Assembly: GCF_963678635.1 (NCBI RefSeq)
Contig: NC_087063.1
Span: 78,637,617 to 78,701,616 of the forward strand
DNA length: 64,000 nt
Direction of reading: 5' to 3'
Origin: Symsagittifera roscoffensis
Lineage: Eukaryota; Xenacoelomorpha; Acoela; Convolutidae
Position 1 is the first letter of the stretch. Each line of letters opens with the position of its first letter. Under the pieces are notes generated by a model that saw nothing but the letters and a program-made list of their open reading frames with translations, searched no databases and was not told where the DNA came from. Below are positions 49,301 through 59,744 of this stretch, in pieces. A program made the position numbers and the translations under genes.

Positions 49301-52300
49301 AAATGCTTGACGAGAACAGTGTTGATATCATAGCAATCTGTACAATATTTATTTTTAAAACTTTCGATGACTTCAATGACTTCAATTAAATCAATTTTTT
49401 CAAAAACAGCGATTGCTGTTGACGTATAAATTTTTTTTTCCATGCAGTTTGGTTTGCTCTGTGTAAGTCTGGCGTCAATATTTGCGAAATATTCGTTAAA
49501 ATGCTCGGCGTCCCCGTTAGATGGATTTAAAGATTTAGATTTTTACTCTTTACCACTCATTTCCTTAAAAGTTTCGAAAAAAGTTTTCGTGTTACATTTA
49601 GACTCAAGCATTAGTTCATTTTGATAGTATTTTTGTTTTTTACAGATGATTACGTTTTTGACAATTTTATTTTGGGAACTATATTTATTCCGGGCATCCG
49701 TTGTTTTAATATTCAAAAACTCTTGTCGTAACCGTCGCTTTTTTGCTGCTGCATTTTTTACTTTATTGTCAATCCATGGATGTCTTTCTGATTGTACTAG
49801 TACACGCTTTGGAAAAAAAGTATCAACTGCCTTCATAAGGATCGAATTTTTTTTTTCTTAAATCCTAGAAGACATTTGAGGGTCTTCGGGATTCCATAAC
49901 TGCATACATTTTCCAATCTCATGTTACAAATAAAAACTTAACTTTTCACTTATATCCCTTTTTTTTAACTTGTTCCAGTTTCTAGCAAAAGTTTTTTCAG
50001 TAAAAACGTCCAACGTCCTTTTTCAGAAAATTTGAAAGAAACTGAACACCAAAATGATCAGACACTGAATTTTTGATGGCTTTGGTTGAGAAACTTGATG
50101 TACAGAAAAAAAAGTCAATCAAAGTGCTACTTGTTTCTGTCACTCTTGTTGGGAGGCAGCTCATTTTGTTTTGTAACATGCCCTTTCCTATCATAATATC
50201 CTCAATTTTTTTCCGCTTTGTCGAGTTTAACAGAAAATTTACGTTGCAATCACCACAAATTATGTGATCAGTTTCAGGCCCTAGCGTTAATCCATCCAAA
50301 TAATTTTGCTGGCTTTCGAAGGTAGCGTTGTTTAGAGAGATTGGTGTAATTTAAACACAGGTTACTACAATTTTTTGATTTAATTGTGTTTTTATGAGAA
50401 CTGACAAGATTTGGATATTGTTATCTTTTTTTTTGTTTTATTATCCTATGATCTGACCCAGTGTTAACATAGATGCCAATACCTCCTCCTCGTTTAATTC
50501 TAGTGCAATTATAGAGAGGTTCGTATCCTTGAATTTGGAAAACATCCTTGTCAGAAATATTTTTGAGCCAGGTTTCAGTTGAACAAATGATATCTGGACG
50601 TTGGGCCAACTGTTCTATTTCTAATTCAAATTCGTTAAAGTTTCGGAGCAGTGATCTGATGTTTTGTAAAAACACTGAAAAAGTTTTAGAATTTGTTTCC
50701 TCCATGTCTCTGTTAACCATATCTTCTGTGTACTATATAATTCTCGCGTGGTTTCCTAACTAGTTAACTAGTTGAAAATTTAACTAATTTGTGAAGATCA
50801 ATGAGTTGTCAGAAATCAGAAGCCACCCAGGGCAGTGCGGAAATTGCACAAACTCTGGGTAGTTTCTCCTCCTAGTCTAGAATATTTTTTTTCTTCGCAA
50901 AAATACGAATATTGCTAGCTTTCAATTTTGATAGCCGTATAAGATTCTTTAATTTCCCCTCCAATCCCTCGCCTGCTTCTTTTCCTTTTTCAGCTTACAT
51001 CATTTTGCTTTTTCCCGAACTTTTCCATTTTATTTTCATTGTTTTCCTCGTTTTCAGCATTTACAATTGAAGATCGCAAGAGCAGCGAGGAAATCACGCA
51101 AGTTCTGGGAACTAAAAAAGCTGGATAAAATTAATTTTGGTTTTATTCTAGTTTTGTTTTGAAAGAAAATGAAACATAATTTAGTTTAAATAACTTTAAA
51201 GCAGCGCGGAAATCGCACCAACTTATAATTGGTTTTTCTTTTTTTAAAGGAAGACTACTTGGACTGTTCTTCTTTATTAGGTCTTAGACCAGCAGTGCGG
51301 AAATCACGCAAACTGACCTATAGTCTTGTTAGAGAATATTCATTTATTTGTTTGCTGATAATTCCTAAGTTAAGAAAAATATGAAAACGAAACGCAAAAA
51401 AATGTATTTAAGAAAGAAAAAATATATAAGATAAAAAAAATAGAAGAAAACTTAAATCGATTTTTTTCACTAGTATTTTTGCTATTTTGTTGTCCGCCTA
51501 AGGGGAATAATAACAGAAAATAATTCAACATGTTTTATCACAAACATAACCACTTTGGGCTACAATAGCAGTTCATATGCTTTACAGTTTAACTCAATTC
51601 ATTTTGTGTTTTTCTGTCGAAGCTTAACAGGCGGCACACATTATCCGTTCAAAATCCAATCAATGAGTTGGTTTTTTGTTTGCAGGGGATTCCCCTTCAT
51701 TGTTGTCATGACGAGAGTCGGTGTAGATTCGTTTTTTTTTCGCTTAACAGCATTAGTCGTTTGCAATTCATCAACTGCGTCAACTCGCATAAACTTTGTT
51801 TCCCACCGACGCTTTTCATCATGGACAAGCACTGATACGATGCAGTTATGAGTGGTAGTTATTAAGTCCATAATATTGGCCGCTTTCTTAATTATTGCCT
51901 CTTGTTCAGGAAGACGTTCTGTAATATATATGTTACGCTTGTTTAAAATGTTTTTCTGATATTTCAGATTCCTCCTGGCCTTGTATACAGCCGGCTTATT
52001 GTCCAAGTATACAAACTTGCAAATGATAGTGGGCATATTATTTCCGTAATTTTCCATATACATGTGACAAGCTTTAATTCCCCCACGAGAAATGTTAATT
52101 TTCGGAATTGTCCTGAAAAAAACAATTATCGCATCCGTAACGTCATCTACTGCCCTTGCATCGAACGGCGGATTCCATACAAGCACACTATCTTTGCTAG
52201 TATACCTTTCCTGAGCTCGCAGCCTGGTATCTATGTTTAACTGCTTAAGTTTAAGACCCGTAACTTCACATTCTTGTTTTTCAACTTTTTCCCGCAAAAA

Positions 52301-53325
52301 TTACAGTTCCGTTTCCATATTACTCACTTTTTTTATCTCGGATACCTCTTGGGTTGCAGAAACCTGAAGCTGAGTTCCACTGTCGGTTTCCATCATAATA
52401 ACAAATACTCAAATTGATAACAAAAAAAATCAAGAAAGAATCGCTTGTTTTAAACGTCTGAAATAATTACTCAGCGTGGGAATTTATCTGAGAATTTTTG
52501 GTAACAATCAGGGCTCATCAATTTATCAAGGTTTCCGAATTTGCCGTAGTTTTGAATTTATTTGAGGCTTGATTCAATTTGAGGGGTTAGATTCGTAGTT
52601 TTGTCATTCAAATTTTTTATTGTTTGATCTTTTCTTTGTCGTTTCGAAACACGCGAGAAAAAAAACGCTTAGAACATTTGCAAGGTCAACCGACCGATTT
52701 TCAAGTTTGATTTATGAACAAACACCCAAAGTTTGATTTTAAACAAACACCCAAATATTTTCGATTAAATTGGATTTAAAAGGGATCACGGTTTTAATGG
52801 ATTATGAGAACCATTTTATAAAATTTTGTCTGGAATTTTCATACAGAATGCCATAGTTTCACAAATTGACTGTTGCTTTTGGCTCAATACGTGTTTTTTT
52901 TCAAAAATTGCAAAAACAAGATTTACTTTGGCTGAGAAAAATGTTAATTGTTATTTTTTTGAATTTTTTTCTTCGGAGTTTTTCTCTTACAATTTTTTAG
53001 ATTCTCAAGTTTTTCAAATGTTTTTTGTTGAAATTTTGTTGCACCCTCACCTCTCAATTTTAGATATCCCCCATCTTATCCCCCATCTTATGTTTTGCTT
53101 TCTTTCAGACCAAAAACCCCAGGGGGTTGGTTACTGAAAGTGATGTCCAAACTTCTCTTATCCAATCCCCCCCCCCACAGTTTAACCCCCACGGTAACCA
53201 ACTCCGGGGGAGAAGTTTGGTATTTGTTGAAATAAAATCTTGGAGGTTGTGCAGGGCATAAAATTGAAAAGGGTGAGAAATGGAGTTCGAGAGAAGGTGG
53301 AAGCGGGTGTTTAGGGGGGGGGGCA

Positions 53326-53381
<56 letters not shown>

Positions 53382-55463
53382 GGGGAGGGGGGGTCTGGAG
53401 GTTGGAAGGGTTGGGGTGTGCAATTAGGGGCTGTTTTCAAACTTCGGCGGGGGGGGGACGTTTTAGACTAAATTGAAGATGTTTGTTCGGGTTCAAGTTT
53501 TGCAGAACGCTGCAAAAAATTGAGCAAACAAGACATTTGCAAAAATAATCGATTTTCATGACTTTATGAACAACATTTATTCAATTATATTGAAAACGAT
53601 AATGGATTACAATCGATCATAAGGATTATAATGGATTTTTGCATGTTGAAATTAATCGATTATAATCTCCATGAAATCAATTTTCATGGTTAGATGGGTC
53701 ATGAAAAGCGATTACACGGTTTCAGGTTTTTTGCCGATATAATCCATTATAAACGATTCGCTTCCGTGAAGCTCTAGAGCGGGTAACTTGTTACAACCGA
53801 ACGATGGCTGTTCGGTAGTAATGAACTCTGCCACTAATGAAATCTCAATTTAATTCTCGCACTAATGACCTCAATTTCTAATGAACTCTAAATTCATCGG
53901 AAAATTCTCGAACTTGCAAAAAATGTTGGAAATTTTAAACTGTCGATAGAGTCATGAGTGAAAGGACTGTAATATATACCATAGCAGCTTCAAAAAGTGA
54001 ATGATTGGTATTAGAGTATGAATTGGAGGGACTAAAATACCATCTGTGAGATTCTATGGGCTGTTTTAGACTCGACAAGGAGAGCAAAAGTGTGCGATTG
54101 ACAAACGAAGGAGCTCTCGTAAATTATTTGGACGAATCAAAAATATCGATCGACGAACTCAAATCAGCGTCTTTCAATTACGATCTATGCTGCACTCACT
54201 TTCTGCATGATAACCTAATGATTCCTCATGAGTTGTTGATGGTTCTGAATGTCCAGGAACTGGCAGGTGGATCTGGAATGATGATGAACATAGGGCTGCC
54301 TCACAGTTTGTGTGACATCAGCTCGTATGTAATGCTAGTGTCCGATTTCTGTTCACAAGTCCGAGAGAACGCTTACAAATTGGATCAGGTGCAGCTAATT
54401 TAAAATATCATGCTGAATCACCCCTTGAAAAAATTGGACCAGTTTTTTAATTTTCAAACTCGTTTTCAAACTCGTAGCGTTTCTGACTAATCAATGTTTT
54501 AATGTTACTAAAAAATGGCGATTTCAAAGTTTCCTGCTTGATTCGATACATTCGATTTTCTGCATTTTTTTTTTAAAACTAACCATTTCATTTTTTAATA
54601 GAATAAGCTCTATGTATTACGTCATTACTTCTCTCTAGGTTGTACAGTGTGAACGGACTGCCTACATAAAACCATCAAACGATGTCCAGAATGCAACCCA
54701 AATTCACCCTGAAATTGTTCATTTCGGCTCTGAGGAGGAGTTCAACTCTGTACTAATGGCATACGTTCATGGAATTCTCGAACATCCGCCATGTACAGTG
54801 ACTCTGGCTCTCTCTTCTGGCAATTTGGATCTTCTAAGAAACGATGTTCTTTCCGGAGCGTCGCCTGGTAGCAGCAAAGATCCGTTGCCGTCGGAAATTG
54901 ATTGCTTGATTAGTGTAATTCATCGAGCATACATCGGTACCAGAGAAACTGATAAAACGATGAAGGCAGACGAAAACAACTCAGATTACCCCTGCATGAT
55001 TTTCCAAGACGTTCGCGCTGTTTTAAAACCCGAAGTACCCGCAAACTATTTCGGTAACGCGAACTTAGTCGCCCAAGTTGACGATGAAAAAGATACTTCT
55101 AATTCTTTCAATTTAGCTGAAAGAATAGCACATAAAGTTGGTGATATTCACCGAGATTTCTGCCAATCGAGAATCGACGCAATTAGTAAGAACAGTTTGT
55201 CACAGTTCAAAGCAATGTGGGACTCGAACTCGATGCGATTTGTAAAATGGTCAATGTTTCGGGATCTCGGCGACAAAGCGGATCTGGGGGGCGGGAGTCC
55301 TCTTAAGTGGGGTTGGTTCACCCACTCGCATGATCGATTCTGTTTCATACTTCCTTCATGCGCAAGTGTTGGAGATTTTGAACTGAACATTTCACTGCCT
55401 AAAGAACATCTGGATGAATTTTTGCAGCACGAAGTAACCCAGAAGTATTTCAGAGAGATATAA
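41777..55463 (+). CDS. BAHD/HXXXD-type acyltransferase, 3 exons, 464 residues
   Basis: Exons: 41777-42027, 54070-54388, 54639-55463 (1395 nt with stop). The first junction is phase 2 and rebuilds PEMTGRLDKESK, where the family has an '(A/T)GRL' strand; the second is phase 0. HXXXD motif: HSLCD with H162 and D166, the general-base site for acyl-CoA-dependent transfer to an alcohol or amine. The residue after the Asp is Ile instead of the usual Gly. The structural DFGWG motif appears as DLGGG-SP (405-411), so Phe and Trp are replaced. The length (about 430-460 is usual) fits. No signal peptide or membrane segment, so probably cytosolic. Substrate unknown. Diverged motifs leave open a related condensation-type fold or reduced activity. 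The acceptor at 54068-54069 (TTTTAG) is chosen because the AG at 54049-54050 gives a stop in the joined frame. Confidence 0.8.
42990..43975 (+). repeat. ATTT-rich tandem repeat, about 300-320 bp x 3
   Basis: The phrase ATGGGTCTGTTTGTTTGG recurs at about 43216, 43537 and 43838 (spacings 321 and 301). Each unit has a (TTTA)n block of different length, which explains the size differences. The hydrophobic Ile/Tyr/Leu/Phe frames read through it are artefacts of the tetranucleotide. Confidence 0.85.
44064..44960 (+). repeat. Minisatellite, about 77 bp x 11-12
   Basis: Unit contains GTGTATACATGTGTTAGTAC, GATTTTTAGTTCTAGAACTG, TTATTTCAGGCTC and TTTGTCAATATAGCAAAATT. Period about 76-77 bp. Units differ at several positions (CATGATC versus CAGGCTC), which form two alternating sub-types. 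Confidence 0.85.
45290..47230 (+). repeat. Three related 0.7-0.85 kb units with hairpin-ended-element signatures
   Basis: Starts of units near 45325 (TTGTTCCGGCCATTC), 46024 (TTGTTCCGACCATTTGAAAA, then ATGGGGACGAACTTTGTATTCGGGTGGG) and about 46865 (GTATTCGGATAAG). The second has a perfect stem CCATTT-GA-AAATGG directly after GTTCCGA. The block ends at 47151-47190 with GATCGGAACATCCTGTGCTA, then CTTGCACGG. So the same start and end signatures as the element at 5614-6290 recur with different stem sequences. Confidence 0.5.
47151..47190 (+). repeat. Stem-loop end motif
   Basis: ATCGGAACATCC followed by GTGC-TACTT-GCAC stem and GGTATCTGGC. Good copy of the motif also at 6421, 30287, 56149 (minus) and 62539. 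Confidence 0.6.
48207..50720 (-). pseudogene. LINE ORF2: endonuclease plus reverse transcriptase, broken
   Basis: Endonuclease pieces: STETWL (50421-50720), GDCNVNF and SDHFGV (49997-50299), corresponding to the catalytic Glu, Asp/Asn and SDH motifs. Linker 49543-49836 (HPWIDNKVKNA). RT pieces: 49213-49443, 48887-49141 (LTKAFDTVDHSNLL), 48668-48862 (YLNNRYQYI) and 48207-48692 (MYADDTVL with the YADD box, FKYLGILLD, YVQPIIQYG). Catalytic residues survive, but at least six frame breaks separate the pieces. Confidence 0.85.
50828..51315 (-). repeat. Four short hairpins with a conserved loop in the LINE spacer
   Basis: In + orientation, near 50832 (GCAGTGCGGAAATTGCACAA), 51080 (GCAGCGAGGAAATCACGCAA), 51199 (GCAGCGCGGAAATCGCACCA) and 51290 (GCAGTGCGGAAATCACGCAA). 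Each is a 3-4 bp stem around GGAAAT. Spacings are roughly 248, 119 and 91 bp. They lie between ORF1 and ORF2 of the LINE, which reads the other strand. Confidence 0.65.
51641..52393 (-). pseudogene. LINE ORF1-like protein, one in-frame stop
   Basis: An ATG at 52393 opens a frame that meets TAA at 52303-52301 and then continues open for 218 residues to 51641. The N-terminal part is charged and helical (EIKKVSNMETEL..., REKVEKQECEVTGLKLKQLN), coiled-coil-like. The middle (VLVWNPPFD...FFRTIPKI) resembles an RNA-binding fold, and the end is basic (KRKK). This pattern fits LINE ORF1 nucleic-acid-binding proteins. The assignment rests on position and architecture, not on a motif. Confidence 0.65.
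53329..53395 (+). repeat. (GT)n and poly-G microsatellite
   Basis: About 18 GT dinucleotides are followed by a 21-base G run and more G clusters. The T/G-rich + strand extends to about 53460. Such a tract is prone to Z-DNA or quadruplex structure and to assembly length errors. The proline-rich frames across it on the minus strand are artefacts. Confidence 0.9.
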
Positions 55464-55745
55464 ACGTGGAAAAAAACAATCCAGGATTATGATCTAGATA
55501 ATATGATATAGGTTATAGCTTGCGGATCATTAATTATATAATTTGTGGAAAAATAATTAATCACTGAAATTTATCCTTCAAATCGAGCATTAAAATTTCC
55601 CAAAAATAGTGCATTTCAATTTTATCCAAAAATATAGCATTTCAATTTAAAGTTCAGAAATAATTCAAATAATTTATATCTATTTCAGTTTTTGGCGTGT
55701 ATCATCACATCATTTTAAATTATGACTTGCTGTGAAAAAATTCTC
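55464..55745. other. Acyltransferase 3' flank
   Basis: AT-rich; no canonical AATAAA close to the stop codon. A 21-bp partial repeat ('aaatatagcatttcaattt' type) occurs twice around 55600-55645. Nothing else seen. Confidence 0.4.
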
Positions 55746-56111
55746 ATGCAGGGCAGGGCGGATCTAGGATTTTCTCGAGGCGGGGGGGGGGGGGGGATTT
55801 TCTACAAATTTTCGAAAATTGTTTTGACCTTTTTTAGATCGATCAAATTGATTTTCCGAGCTCTGCCAAAGCACTAAGGAGACCCTGTTTTGGTGTCAAA
55901 ATTTCTGCGCGGCTTTTTCGGCGCGCGCTCTTGCTTCAAAGTTAGTATATATTGACGACCAAGGCGCCTTTAGAAAATTTTTCGGGTCCGTCAACAATTA
56001 TGGATATCTGAAAATAGTACAAAAGGGGGACCCTTTGGGTCGGCAGGGGGTCGAATCCCTGAGGGGAGGCGTCCTCCCTGCCCCGATCTAAATCCTCCCT
56101 TTATGCAGGGC
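55746..56111 (+). mobile_element. MITE-like element, GGCGGATCTAGG family
   Basis: Left end GGGCGGATCTAGGATTTTC, right end GATCTAAATCCTCCCTTT, imperfect inverted repeats. ATGCAGGGC occurs at both flanks (55746-55754 and 56103-56111), a possible 9-bp (or 8-bp) target-site duplication as for hAT-type elements. An inverse full copy lies at 63548-63850, and partial copies at 60660-60790, 31855-32010 and 36979-37134. A G run at 55783-55797 is inside. Confidence 0.6.
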
Positions 56112-56148
56112 AAAATTTTGTGCGCCGAATTTAAAATCGAACATCGAT

Positions 56149-56183
56149 AGCCGGTTGCTGTGCAAGTAGCACAGAATGCTCTA
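56149..56183 (-). repeat. Stem-loop end motif, minus strand
   Basis: On the minus strand: GCATTCTGTGCTACTTGCAC then AGCAACCGGCTATCG. The TGTGC-TACT-GCACA stem is perfect. It is the inverted counterpart of the motif at 47151. Confidence 0.6.
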
Positions 56184-56361
56184 ACAATATTCATTAAAAA
56201 GTTTATTTTCTTCAGAATATTGTCAGTTTTAGTGCATGGTGTGATTTGAAAACTATACAACCGCGTAGAAACCCAGTGACTTAGACATTATTAGAAACAT
56301 TTATCTTCAAAAAAAGGACGATCATGAAATATTTTTTAAAATTTTAACATTTTTTAAAATT

Positions 56362-56455
56362 TTTTGACCAATAGGTTTAAAGTTTTTTGACTAATAGATT
56401 GAAAGTTTTTTGACCAATAGATTGAAAGTTTTTTAACCAATAGATTTAAAGTTTT
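56362..56455 (+). repeat. Tandem repeat, 23 bp x 4
   Basis: TTTTTTGACCAATAGATTGA plus AAG repeats four times with one or two changes each. Confidence 0.85.
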
Positions 56456-56714
56456 TTGAAATTTTTTTTGCAAGTAAGCACTAAATTATGCATCTAAGTG
56501 TTCTTTTACAGTTAAATAAAATTTTAGCTTGGAAATCTGAAAAAAAAAAATTTGGTATAACAATCCTAACTCGATGGCTTAGCTCGCTCGAAATTGAACG
56601 AAAAATAACATTGAATCCAGCTAAATTCACGGCTTTGCATTTTAAGACATATTACGGAAATTTCAAAGCTGGAATCATGAGTCAAAACTGATAAAGAAAA
56701 GTGTTTAACTTTTT

Positions 56715-57535
56715 TGGTCATTGTTTTGTGCATATTGATGCGATTCACAATAAAACGAGTGAGCTATTGTCTTCTGTGTGAGGTTGATAATGCAGCGTCC
56801 AAGTTTCTCAAATGAAAAAACATCACAGTCCAATGAGAAAACTATCATAAACTTTTTAAATTGGCAACAAGTATAGAATTCGGGAGTCAGAGGAGTTTTA
56901 AAAATCAATCATGTCTAAAATTCTTTGGAGAAAAAACTTTTTTATGCATATGAGGAAAAGTTGATTAAAATGGAGAACTGAGTACGGAGAAAAGTATTTA
57001 CTTGTTGGAGACAATCCTTTTTACAAATTACTAATTGCGATGCAATAATTGAAATTGACACTTTTAAATGACATTTAAAATTACAACTTTTTTTGTTTTT
57101 CTATCTTCAGTTGGGAAGTGTTTCAAATTCACGAAAAAAGTAGTGGAAATCTTAACAATCTGAAACTAAAATTCGGATCATTCTTATAGTAGGTGTGAAT
57201 TTCAATTATAGCATCGCAATTAGTAATTTGTAAAAAATGATTGCCTCTAGCAAATAAACACTTTTCTCCGTACTCAGTTCTTAATTTTAATCAACTTTCT
57301 TCATATATATATAAAAGTTTTTTCTCCAAAATTTTTTAGACACGATTGATTTTTAAAATTCCTGTGACTCTCGAATTCTATATTTGTTGCCAATTTAAAA
57401 AGTTTATGATAGTTTGCTCATTGAACTGTGATGTTTTTTGTGAGAAACTTGGACGATACATTATCAACCTAACACAGAAGACAATAGCTGACTCGTTTCA
57501 TTATGAATCGCTTCATACTTTGATACAGATTACTA
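56715..57535. repeat. Foldback (long inverted repeat), arms about 320 bp
   Basis: The left arm (about 56715-57045) and right arm (about 57205-57535) are inverted copies at roughly 75-85% identity by eye, with about 160 bp between. Each arm can be read, outward from the centre, as a homologous 66-67 residue frame (minus 56908-56705; plus 57346-57546) sharing CQFKKFMIV, CDVF, EKLGR and IINLTQKTIA. Transcripts across it would form a long hairpin. It could be a foldback transposon or two inverted repeat copies. Confidence 0.8.
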
Positions 57536-57549
57536 AGTGTCTGTAAAGT

Positions 57550-59060
57550 TATTCCTTTTAAAATTTTGCAATGGAAACAATGAACTGAAGCAAAATAAGA
57601 GCTTCGTGTGTCTACTGCACCTAATTTTCACAGCCTCAAGTAATATCCATTTTACGTCTGAAAACTAACAAAATAAGCCAAAAATATCAAATATTACGCA
57701 AAATCTATTCAAAACTTCTATCAAATGTGTGCTATTGGATATTGGAAAGCACATTTTCGTTTAAGATTTTTGCTTGTTTGATTCATTTTTGAGTTTCTGT
57801 CGTGTCCGATCAGAAATTTTTTTACACAAAAAACAAAACGTTTCATGTTTTTTAGATCCAATCGCTGGAAATTTTTTAGTTTTGAAACCTACGTTTTAAA
57901 AGTTTTCAAAAACAGTTTACAAGACTTTCCGTTTCAAATTGTTTCCCAGAAAGAGTTCGAAAAAATAGAATCCCAATGAAATTTAAGAAATCAGAGTGGT
58001 TTGTGTGAACAAGGACCTATTAATGGAAAAAAATCATAAGAAAAAGAATAATGTAAAAAATTTCAATTTTTGATTTTTTTAGAAAAAATTATATATCTTT
58101 TTTCGAAGTTAATCTCAGCGCTAAAATTGAAAGTTGGTGAAAGTTTGATGGTCAATATTTAGGTAAAATTAAACTTTTGAATAGTTTTCTGTAAAATTTG
58201 TTCTATTCATTGGGCTAATTTTGTTTTGCACACTACAGAAAACCATTTTTTAAGAAAAAAATAGAATCAACATCTTCTTCAACAAAAAGGATATCATAAA
58301 ATTTTTGCAGTTTTTCTTTTGAGTAACTCAAAGAAATACCAGGTCTTTTTTAATTGTATTGAAAAAAAAAATGATATACAGTTTGAAAGATTAAAAAAAA
58401 CACCTTTAAAAATACTTGACACTGTTTGATATAAATTTCGTTCAGTAAATACGAGTAGCATTAAATTCCTTCTAATGTTTTTTTGCTTCATATTAAAAGT
58501 GGAATGAGCTGAAATGCATGTAATTTGAAATTATATATAAGCTCGCTTTCTCCTGAACACCTCTGATATTTTTCATTTTTACTCGATTCATTCCTCTTAA
58601 CTAGATGAAAGCAAGATTCAAAGCAATTTTTTTTGCACAATTATTGGCTCAAAGCTCATCCCTCAATTTTTACGTTTTTGCAGATATCAATTTTGCAGAT
58701 TTTTGCAGATTTCAACTTTTGTTGAGATTAATCAAATTATGTTCTGTTGAGTAAATTTTTCGGTAGAATCTGAACTCAAAATGAAGGGTGGAAGGGAAGT
58801 GAAAATAACGATCCGATAAACTGGTAGCGGTCATGTCAACTGGATGACTCATCTTGATTTCTAAATATGGAAACAGAACAAGTTATGAATTGATGCTTGA
58901 CGAAAAAAAAAACATTTTTTTTTTATTGATGCTGGGCTTAATGGCTATTCGATTGTTCATCAATTAATGGCGTCACTGAACTATTTTTTCCGGCCCATGC
59001 TTTAGGCATCAATATTTTCCGCAATTTGGCCATATTGGCGTTTTTAAGCCAATCTAAATT
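57550..59060. other. AT-rich intergenic DNA, nothing recognised
   Basis: No coding signal, tRNA-like box, or motif of the repeat families could be identified. The sequence is poly-A/T rich and looks like old, decayed DNA. Confidence 0.5.
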
Positions 59061-59067
59061 CACGAAA

Positions 59068-59545
59068 ATGTTTTTGTTCCGACTTTCGAAGAGAACGGAA
59101 CATTTATGCTCGGTGTGGTTTTGTTTATTTAGTCACTTTTCGCAGATTGAAATAAAAGTTTTCAACATTTATTTTACCCCATTGAAGATATCAACTTCCT
59201 GGGTTCAAATTAAAAAAGATATTTTACCTCCGATTTTTTTTTTGTAAATTTCTGGGGTTTTAAAAATTGCCTAATTGGCCATTTTCTGGACCAAACTATG
59301 CGCGTTTTTAAGAGTTTATTCACAATGATGAGAGCGTAACGCGAACGAATTATTTATGCGTGGCTAATTGTCTCGCACAACAACATTGTTCCAAATTGAA
59401 CTGGCACTAGTTTCACCCTCTGATGTTGTCCAAAATTTATAAATTTTCATTATAATTTTTTCTCACAGACTATTCTATATATATTAAGGGACAGTCGGAA
59501 CATTCAGGGCGTTACCCTGATCTACGAGCAGTTTTGTTAAGATCA
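59068..59545 (+). mobile_element. Hairpin-ended element, diverged copy
   Basis: Left end TTGTTCCGACTTTCGAAGAG then GGAACATTTATGCTCGG. Right end CAGTCGGAACATTC, stem CAGGG-CGTTA-CCCTG, ACGAGCAGTTTTGTTA. Internal match 'tgcgcgtttttaagag' to the 'taacgcgcgata' region. The left stem is lost here, while the right stem is kept with a new loop. Confidence 0.6.
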
Positions 59546-59744
59546 CAAGAGTTTGATCAATCTGTTTTCTAGAGTAAATAATCCAAACTTAGCTGTAAAA
59601 TTTTTATATCATTGATCCAAACTCACATCCTCGATCGTTAAGTTGATGTAAGCTTTTAGGAAAAGTTTTCAAGAATTTGTAATTTTGCATTAGCAGACTC
59701 CACTAGCGTATTTAGACCAACAAAATCAAAGTAATTTTTTTTGG

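Larger units (their letters stand above)
47900..52393 (-). mobile_element. Non-LTR retrotransposon (LINE), decayed, antisense in intron
   Basis: ORF1 (52393-51641), spacer (51640-50760) and ORF2 (about 50720-48207, with weak homology further down) lie in order on the minus strand. ORF2 has an AP-type endonuclease then reverse transcriptase, the order of Jockey/CR1/L2-like LINEs; the exact clade is not determined. There are many frameshifts and stops, so it is inactive. Its 3' end is not fixed; I see no poly-A or clear target-site duplication. Confidence 0.8.
42028..54069 (+). other. Intron 1 of the acyltransferase, 12 kb
   Basis: GTAAGT donor, TTTTAG acceptor. Contents in order: TCATTA microsatellite (about 42060-42085); composite-tail repeats (42200-42480 and 42720-42780); ATTT-rich 300-bp tandem repeats; 77-bp minisatellite; three related units at 45290-47200; antisense LINE (about 47900-52400); GT/G microsatellite (53329-53395). 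I see no further exon. Confidence 0.65.

Noticed and set aside
53088-53471. Proline/threonine/histidine-rich frames on the minus strand and Val/Cys/Gly-rich frame on the plus strand
   Set aside because: Produced by the (GT)n and G runs.
54051-54069. Acyltransferase exon 2 beginning at 54051 with an ATG at 54056
   Set aside because: From the phase-2 first exon this acceptor would give an immediate stop, whereas the acceptor at 54068-54069 restores TGRL and frame.
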